Assembly: GCA_028281405.1 (NCBI GenBank) | Contig: JANQKA010000100.1 | Coordinates: 1-39,358 of the forward strand | DNA length: 39,358 nt | Direction: 5' to 3' | Origin: Hasllibacter sp. | Lineage (GTDB): Bacteria; Pseudomonadota; Alphaproteobacteria; Rhodobacterales; Rhodobacteraceae | Shown: positions 35,538 to 39,358 of the stretch, in pieces | How the letters are laid out: each line of letters begins with the position of its first letter | Numbering within the stretch: position 1 is the stretch's first letter | Position numbers and translations under genes: made by a program | The notes under the pieces: model-generated | Databases searched by the model: none | The model's input: the letters and a program-made list of their open reading frames with translations, nothing else | What the model was told of the DNA's origin: nothing

Positions 35538-36293
35538 CTACAGAATCTGGCTCAGGAACTCGCGGGTGCGCGGGTCCGACGCGCTGTCGAAGAAAGTGTC
35601 GGGGGGACCGTGTTCGACGATTACGCCTCGGTCGGTGAAATAAATGTGGTCGGCGACCTCCCGCGCGAAGCCCATTTCATGCGTGACGAGGATGCATGTC
35701 ATTCCCTCCGCGGCGAGCTCCTTGATCGTGACAAGAACCTCCTTGACCGTCTCGGGGTCGAGCGCGGCGGTCACCTCGTCGAACAGCATCACGTCGGGAG
35801 CCATCGCCAGGGACCGGGCAATCGCCACGCGCTGCTGCTGTCCCCCGGACAACTCCCCGGGATAGGCGTCCTCCTTGCCCTCCAACCGAACCTTGCGGAT
35901 CAGGGCGCGGGCGGATTCCTCGGCTTCGGCCCGGGCGCGCTTGAGAACCTTGATCGGCGCCATCATGACGTTCTCCAGCGCGGTCTTGTGCGGAAATAGG
36001 TTGTATTGCTGGAAAACCATCCCCACCATTTTCCGCAATTCCAATTTGTCGAGGTCCGGCGAGTGCACCTCCCGGCCCAGAACCTTGATCGACCCCGACT
36101 GAATGTCGTTCAGGGCGTTGACGCACCGGATCAGGGTCGATTTACCCGACCCAGACGGCCCGATGACGCAGACCACTTCGCCCTTCATCACGTCGAAGGA
36201 CACGCCCTTTATAACTTCGAGTGAGCCAAAGGACTTGTGCACGTCCTTCAGGGACACGATGGGTTGATCGGGGGACCAGGCGGGAGCGTTCAT
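35538..36293 (-). CDS. Polar-amino-acid ABC transporter, ATP-binding protein (GlnQ/GltL-like)
   Basis: The 251-residue ATPase begins MNAPAWSPD. It has Walker A GPSGSGKSTLIRCVNAL, the Q-loop QQYNLFPHKTALENV, signature LSGGQQQRVAIARSLAM, Walker B VMLFDEVTAALDPE and the switch His in ILVTHEMGFAREVADHI. It is of the PAAT family, which imports polar amino acids and related amines. It follows the two permeases and precedes the oxidase pair on the same strand. The Val after DE in Walker B replaces the more usual Pro, a known variant in this family. Confidence 0.94.
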   Translation of the reverse strand: MNAPAWSPDQPIVSLKDVHKSFGSLEVIKGVSFDVMKGEVVCVIGPSGSGKSTLIRCVNALNDIQSGSIKVLGREVHSPDLDKLELRKMVGMVFQQYNLFPHKTALENVMMAPIKVLKRARAEAEESARALIRKVRLEGKEDAYPGELSGGQQQRVAIARSLAMAPDVMLFDEVTAALDPETVKEVLVTIKELAAEGMTCILVTHEMGFAREVADHIYFTDRGVIVEHGPPDTFFDSASDPRTREFLSQIL

Positions 36294-36304
36294 GGCGCAA
36301 TCCT

Positions 36305-37207
36305 TCAGATGTTGACCGCGAAACGCCGCTCGAGGCGCCGGGTCCATTGGGCGATCGGGTAGCTGTAGATGAAGAACCACGACATCAGCCACAGGTACAT
36401 GGGGATCAGGAATTCGCCACGCCCTTCGGCGGCCAGCGCGTCCTGTGTCAGGGTCATCCCGTCGTTGACGCCGAGGATCGAAATCAGCGGGGTGGACATG
36501 GTCAGGATGCAGTACCAGTTCATCCAGGGAGGTATCATCCGCTTGACGCATTGCGGCAGAATGATTTGCCACAGCGTTTGGCCGCGCGTGAACGCAAGGC
36601 TTTCCGCCGATTCCCATTGCCCCGTCGGAATCGAGGCGATGGCTCCACGCACGATTTCGGAAACGTTCGCCATGATTGGAAGCGACAAAGCGAAAGTGGC
36701 CTTCGTCCAGCCGGGAATGTCGTAGCGTTCGCCGGCGATTTCGACCGTGAAGGGAAGCAGAAGCATGAAGTAAAAGAGGAGAACCAGCCAAGGGGAATTG
36801 CGGAACAGTTGCGTGGTGATCCACGAAAGCCGGCGGATCAATCTGTTCGGGGACACCTGCCCCAGCCCCAACCAAAGGCCCATGAACGTGCCGAGGGCCA
36901 TTGCGATGAAGCTGACGGCTATGTTCAATATGAAACCGCCGAATTCCCCCGGAGCACCGAACAGCATCAGCGGCGTCCATTTGACGAGCGTCTGGAGGAC
37001 GGTTTGATCCGGATCCCCCTGCACTTGGGCGTGAGCGGCGTCCAAGAGCGTCCACGCGGCCAGCGCCGCCGCGAGCGCCCAAAGGAATTCCCTCCTGAAG
37101 GAGAACCTGACCACGTCGCCGGCGCTCCACCCGCCTCCGCCCGACGGTGAATAGGGAAGCATGACCGGAAGGTCCGTTCCGCCGCGGGAAGTGGTTGGAA
37201 TTTTCAT
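36305..37207 (-). CDS. Polar-amino-acid ABC transporter, permease 1
   Basis: The 300-residue membrane protein belongs to the HisM/GltK type. The family coupling block is visible as EIVRGAIASIPTGQWESAESLAFTRGQTLWQIILPQ, with SWITTQLFRNSPWLVLLFYFM before it. A long N-terminal part (about 100 residues, including a Gly-rich stretch) extends the protein compared with simple GltK proteins. The ATG at 37207 follows GGGAGG. It overlaps neither neighbour but lies 12 bases after permease 2. Confidence 0.92.
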   Translation of the reverse strand: MKIPTTSRGGTDLPVMLPYSPSGGGGWSAGDVVRFSFRREFLWALAAALAAWTLLDAAHAQVQGDPDQTVLQTLVKWTPLMLFGAPGEFGGFILNIAVSFIAMALGTFMGLWLGLGQVSPNRLIRRLSWITTQLFRNSPWLVLLFYFMLLLPFTVEIAGERYDIPGWTKATFALSLPIMANVSEIVRGAIASIPTGQWESAESLAFTRGQTLWQIILPQCVKRMIPPWMNWYCILTMSTPLISILGVNDGMTLTQDALAAEGRGEFLIPMYLWLMSWFFIYSYPIAQWTRRLERRFAVNI

Positions 37208-37218
37208 CGGAACCTCCC

Positions 37219-37956
37219 TCACCGGCCGAATCCTGGAACCCGGATAGAGCGCTCCCATCGGTTCATGAGCCAGACCAGAATGCCCACCAGAACGATGTAG
37301 ACGACCCAAACGACGTTCATCATCTCTTGAACGTTGTATTCGTCGGACCATATCTGGTTGGCGACGTAAAGCGTTTCCGGCGCGGCGATCGCGTAGGCGA
37401 CCGTCGTCGTCTTGAGGAGATTGATGAGGTTGTTGTTCAGCGCGGGCAGGCTGACGCGGAACGCCAGCGGCAATGTCACGTATCGATAGACCTGCCCCCG
37501 CGTGTATCCGAGCGCCTCGGCCGCCTCCGCCGTGGAGCGCGGCACCGCCTCGACTCCGGCGCGGAAAATCTCCACGTTGAACGCGCCGGCGAAAAAGGAC
37601 AGGGACACCACCGCCCATCCGAAACTGTCGAGAACGCCGCCCCTTGTTCCGAGCAGTCCGGACAGGGCGGCGTCCACAGCGAAATAGAAGAAATACAACT
37701 GGATGAGCGGCGGAGTGTTCCTGAAGAACTGAATGTATCCCTGAACGACGCTCCTGACCCAGACGAAGCGGGACATCTGCAGCCACGCTCCGACGATCCC
37801 GATGACGACGCTCAGGATTATGCAGACGAAGGAAAGGCGGATCGTGGTCCAAATCCCCCACAGAAACCTGCCGCGGTCCCATTCGTCGTAGAAAATCGTC
37901 AATTTGACGCCATGTTCCTTGTGCAGCCAAAGGAACCATTCGGAAAAGGCATCCAT
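37219..37956 (-). CDS. Polar-amino-acid ABC transporter, permease 2
   Basis: The 245-residue membrane protein has the same family block, AGVEAVPRSTAEAAEALGYTRGQVYRYVTLPLAFRVSLPALNN (shown as partial reading), with SVVQGYIQFFRNTPPLIQLYF before it. It is the first permease after the binding-protein gene. Together the two permeases form the heteromeric membrane channel of a PAAT importer. Confidence 0.92.
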   Translation of the reverse strand: MDAFSEWFLWLHKEHGVKLTIFYDEWDRGRFLWGIWTTIRLSFVCIILSVVIGIVGAWLQMSRFVWVRSVVQGYIQFFRNTPPLIQLYFFYFAVDAALSGLLGTRGGVLDSFGWAVVSLSFFAGAFNVEIFRAGVEAVPRSTAEAAEALGYTRGQVYRYVTLPLAFRVSLPALNNNLINLLKTTTVAYAIAAPETLYVANQIWSDEYNVQEMMNVVWVVYIVLVGILVWLMNRWERSIRVPGFGR

Positions 37957-37983
37957 CGCTCCGGGCCTCCGCTCTCTTCGTGA

Positions 37984-38018
37984 CCGGCCGCCGCCGCGCC
38001 GGGCGCGGCGGCGGCCGG
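37984..38018 (-). promoter_or_regulatory. 16-bp GC hairpin 3' of the binding-protein gene
   Basis: ccggccgccgccgcgc (37984-37999) and gcgcggcggcggccgg (38003-38018) form a perfect 16-bp stem with a three-base loop, 10 bases after the binding-protein stop and before permease 2. It is in the same position as the hairpin after the Liv-type binding protein, so it likely tunes the ratio of binding protein to permeases. Confidence 0.6.
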
Positions 38019-38028
38019 GAGCCGCGCC

Positions 38029-38898
38029 TCAGGACGACTCGTCATCGTAGGCGTCGTTGCAAATTTTCTCCCGCGCCCTGCAGGAGTCCCTCATCCGGGC
38101 GAGCCAAGCGGTGGGCGGTATGCCCCACTTCGCCTCGAGGTCCACCAACCAACCGGAGGCGTGCCAGTCCATGATCGCGCTCGAGAGAAGCTTGCCGAGG
38201 CGTCCATCGACTTCGTCGAGGGCGACCGCCGCGCCCCACGGCACATCATCGATGGTCGGCGTCGCGATGGTGTAATCCGCCCACTTGTCCGGTTCGTTGA
38301 CCTTGCGCGGGATGAAGGCGCTGTCGTCGTAGATCCAACCCACGCACCTGCCGTCGATGAGCGCCTTTTCGACTTCGGGAACCCCCTTGAACGCGACGAT
38401 TCGCGCGCCGTTCTTCAGGCCGTGATCCTTGTTGTACCACGCGCCCTGGATTCCGCAGATCTTCTTTCCGGAGAGGCTGTCCCAACCGTCGATCCCCGAA
38501 TCCTTGTGCGCGAGGATCGCGACACCGGAGGAGTAGTAATCCGGTTGCACGATGCCCACGACCTCCCGGCGGTCGGGTTTGTTGGACATGGTCGCGATGA
38601 ACATGTCCACCTTGCCCTGCTGGAGGAACTGCATCCGGTTCGAGGAGACTACCACGACCTTCTCCAGGGCGATCGGCTTGCCGACCTCCTTGGACACGCG
38701 CTTGACGAAGTCGTCGATCATGTCGTGTTCCATTCCGACGAGATTTCCCGCCGCGTCCCGCATGCCCCAAGGGGCGTAGTCGGCTTTCACGCCGACCACG
38801 ATTTTGCCCCGCTTGGCGATGTCGTCGAGCGCGTCCGCTCCCGCGGACGCCGCCGTCAGCGCCAGCGCCGCCGCGCCGGCCAGTAGTTTCTTGAGCAT
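38029..38898 (-). CDS. Polar-amino-acid ABC transporter, substrate-binding protein (family 3)
   Basis: The 289-residue protein has a Sec signal peptide (LKKLLAGAAALALTAASAGA, cleavage near residue 21). A family-3 binding fold follows: IAKRGKIVVGVKADYAPWGMRD, GMEHDMIDDFVKRVSKEV, and the ligand segment VVVSSNRMQFLQQGKVDMFIATMS. Two domain-hinge segments (GKKICGIQGAWYNKDHG, CVGWIYDDSAFI) and C-terminal Cys residues suggest disulfides. The ligand is unknown; neighbouring methylamine-type oxidases suggest an N-methylated amino acid or betaine derivative. The ATG follows AGGGAGGAAAC. It is the first structural gene after the RpiR-type regulator. Confidence 0.93.
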   Translation of the reverse strand: MLKKLLAGAAALALTAASAGADALDDIAKRGKIVVGVKADYAPWGMRDAAGNLVGMEHDMIDDFVKRVSKEVGKPIALEKVVVVSSNRMQFLQQGKVDMFIATMSNKPDRREVVGIVQPDYYSSGVAILAHKDSGIDGWDSLSGKKICGIQGAWYNKDHGLKNGARIVAFKGVPEVEKALIDGRCVGWIYDDSAFIPRKVNEPDKWADYTIATPTIDDVPWGAAVALDEVDGRLGKLLSSAIMDWHASGWLVDLEAKWGIPPTAWLARMRDSCRAREKICNDAYDDESS

Positions 38899-38923
38899 TG
38901 TTTCCTCCCTTTTTTGTGGATGC

Positions 38924-39358
38924 TCATGCAGTATTCGGGTGGTACTCGCCCATTTCGCGGCAATTCGTCTCGATCCGGGCGATTCTTTCCGCCACGTCCG
39001 CCCCGCCGATTCCGACGACAACCCCGATGAGCGCTTCAAGCAGCACGAGAGTCGCCGCGTGGGACGTGAAAAACTGAGGCGTTTCGGTCGGAACCAGGAA
39101 AACCGTGTCGGCGTGCCGGCAGAGCGGCGACGTCAGCTTGTCGGTTACCCCGATCACATGGACTCCCGCGTCATTCAGATATCCGGCCTTGCGGATGCTT
39201 CCCGCCGCGTAGGGAGCCTTGGACAGAACCAAGGCGGCGTCCTCCTTCCCGGCGTCAGTCAGCACGGCCGCGTCCGCTCCGGGTTCGTCGCCAAGCACGC
39301 GCCATGTGTCGAATCCCATGGACGCGACATAGGCCAGGTAGTCCACGAACGGACGGGA
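38924..39358 (-). CDS. MurR/RpiR-family regulator, C-terminal SIS domain (partial at window edge)
   Basis: The visible 144 residues continue past the right edge; the N-terminal HTH is outside. They form a SIS sugar-phosphate-isomerase-like domain: an N-terminal FVDYLAYVASMGFDTWRVL, DAALVLSKAPYAAGSIRKAGYL (the effector-binding region), VIGVTDKLTSPLCRHADTVFLVP and SHAATLVLLEALIGVVVGI. RpiR regulators bind phosphosugars or other ligands and control adjacent catabolic operons. It is 25 bases upstream of the binding-protein gene on the same strand, so it likely regulates this transporter/oxidase block. Confidence 0.85.
   Translation of the reverse strand, partial: SRPFVDYLAYVASMGFDTWRVLGDEPGADAAVLTDAGKEDAALVLSKAPYAAGSIRKAGYLNDAGVHVIGVTDKLTSPLCRHADTVFLVPTETPQFFTSHAATLVLLEALIGVVVGIGGADVAERIARIETNCREMGEYHPNTA

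Overview
The window is a GC-rich (about 65-70% by eye) bacterial contig, most likely alphaproteobacterial. The partial 16S rRNA has the short variable region and the CAACTTGAGAGTTTGATCCTGG start common in Alphaproteobacteria. The gene set also fits: msrPQ, DinB with an N-terminal Cys4 zinc ribbon, the 41-residue L36, and paired dimethylglycine-dehydrogenase-like oxidases. The left edge is not clean. Bases 1-74 are a different 16S sequence in the opposite orientation, so the contig begins at a fold-back chimera inside an rRNA gene.

Layout. 1-749: truncated 16S rRNA (minus strand). 750-3146: a 2.4 kb gene-free stretch whose right three quarters is studded with CGAATC hexamers, almost all in one orientation. 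3147-4818: msrQ and msrP (periplasmic methionine sulfoxide repair). 4994-5851: a surface lipoprotein resembling TbpB-type barrels. 5926-8535: clpB. 8737-9462: pyrF. 9475-10625: NfeD/SPFH membrane pair. 10959-12212: dinB. 12213-13073: N-formylglutamate amidohydrolase. 13205-13459: tRNA-Val(GAC) and rpmJ. 13488-22079: one long minus-strand operon of an acyl-CoA synthetase, a complete branched-chain-type ABC transporter (livG-H-M-K-F order) and a phenylacetate-CoA-ligase-like enzyme, which together look like an import-and-activate module for a carboxylic acid. 22282-23445: FMN-dependent alpha-hydroxy acid dehydrogenase. 23779-24570: trpA. 24875-25972: ychF. 26338-26427: tRNA-Ser(GCT).

The accessory zone is 26.4-30.7 kb, immediately 3' of tRNA-Ser. 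It holds an HD-domain phosphohydrolase overlapping a YwgA-like partner, then a decayed XRE-ImmA/PIN toxin-antitoxin locus. In that locus the regulator is cut by one in-frame TGA, the metallopeptidase has lost its HEXXH motif, and the PIN toxin is truncated. From 30664 to the right end, all on the minus strand, lies a catabolic block: a RpiR-type regulator (cut by the window edge), a polar-amino-acid ABC transporter (binding protein, two permeases, ATPase) and two tandem FAD plus aminomethyltransferase-domain oxidases, best read as uptake and oxidative demethylation of an N-methylated amine or amino acid.

The least explained signals are the strand-biased, pairwise-spaced CGAATC field beside the rRNA operon (each copy is also a GANTC site), the HD/YwgA-like pair at tRNA-Ser, and near-perfect GC hairpins placed just 3' of the leading gene of three different operons. 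All calls rest on reading the sequence; no database search or computation was available.
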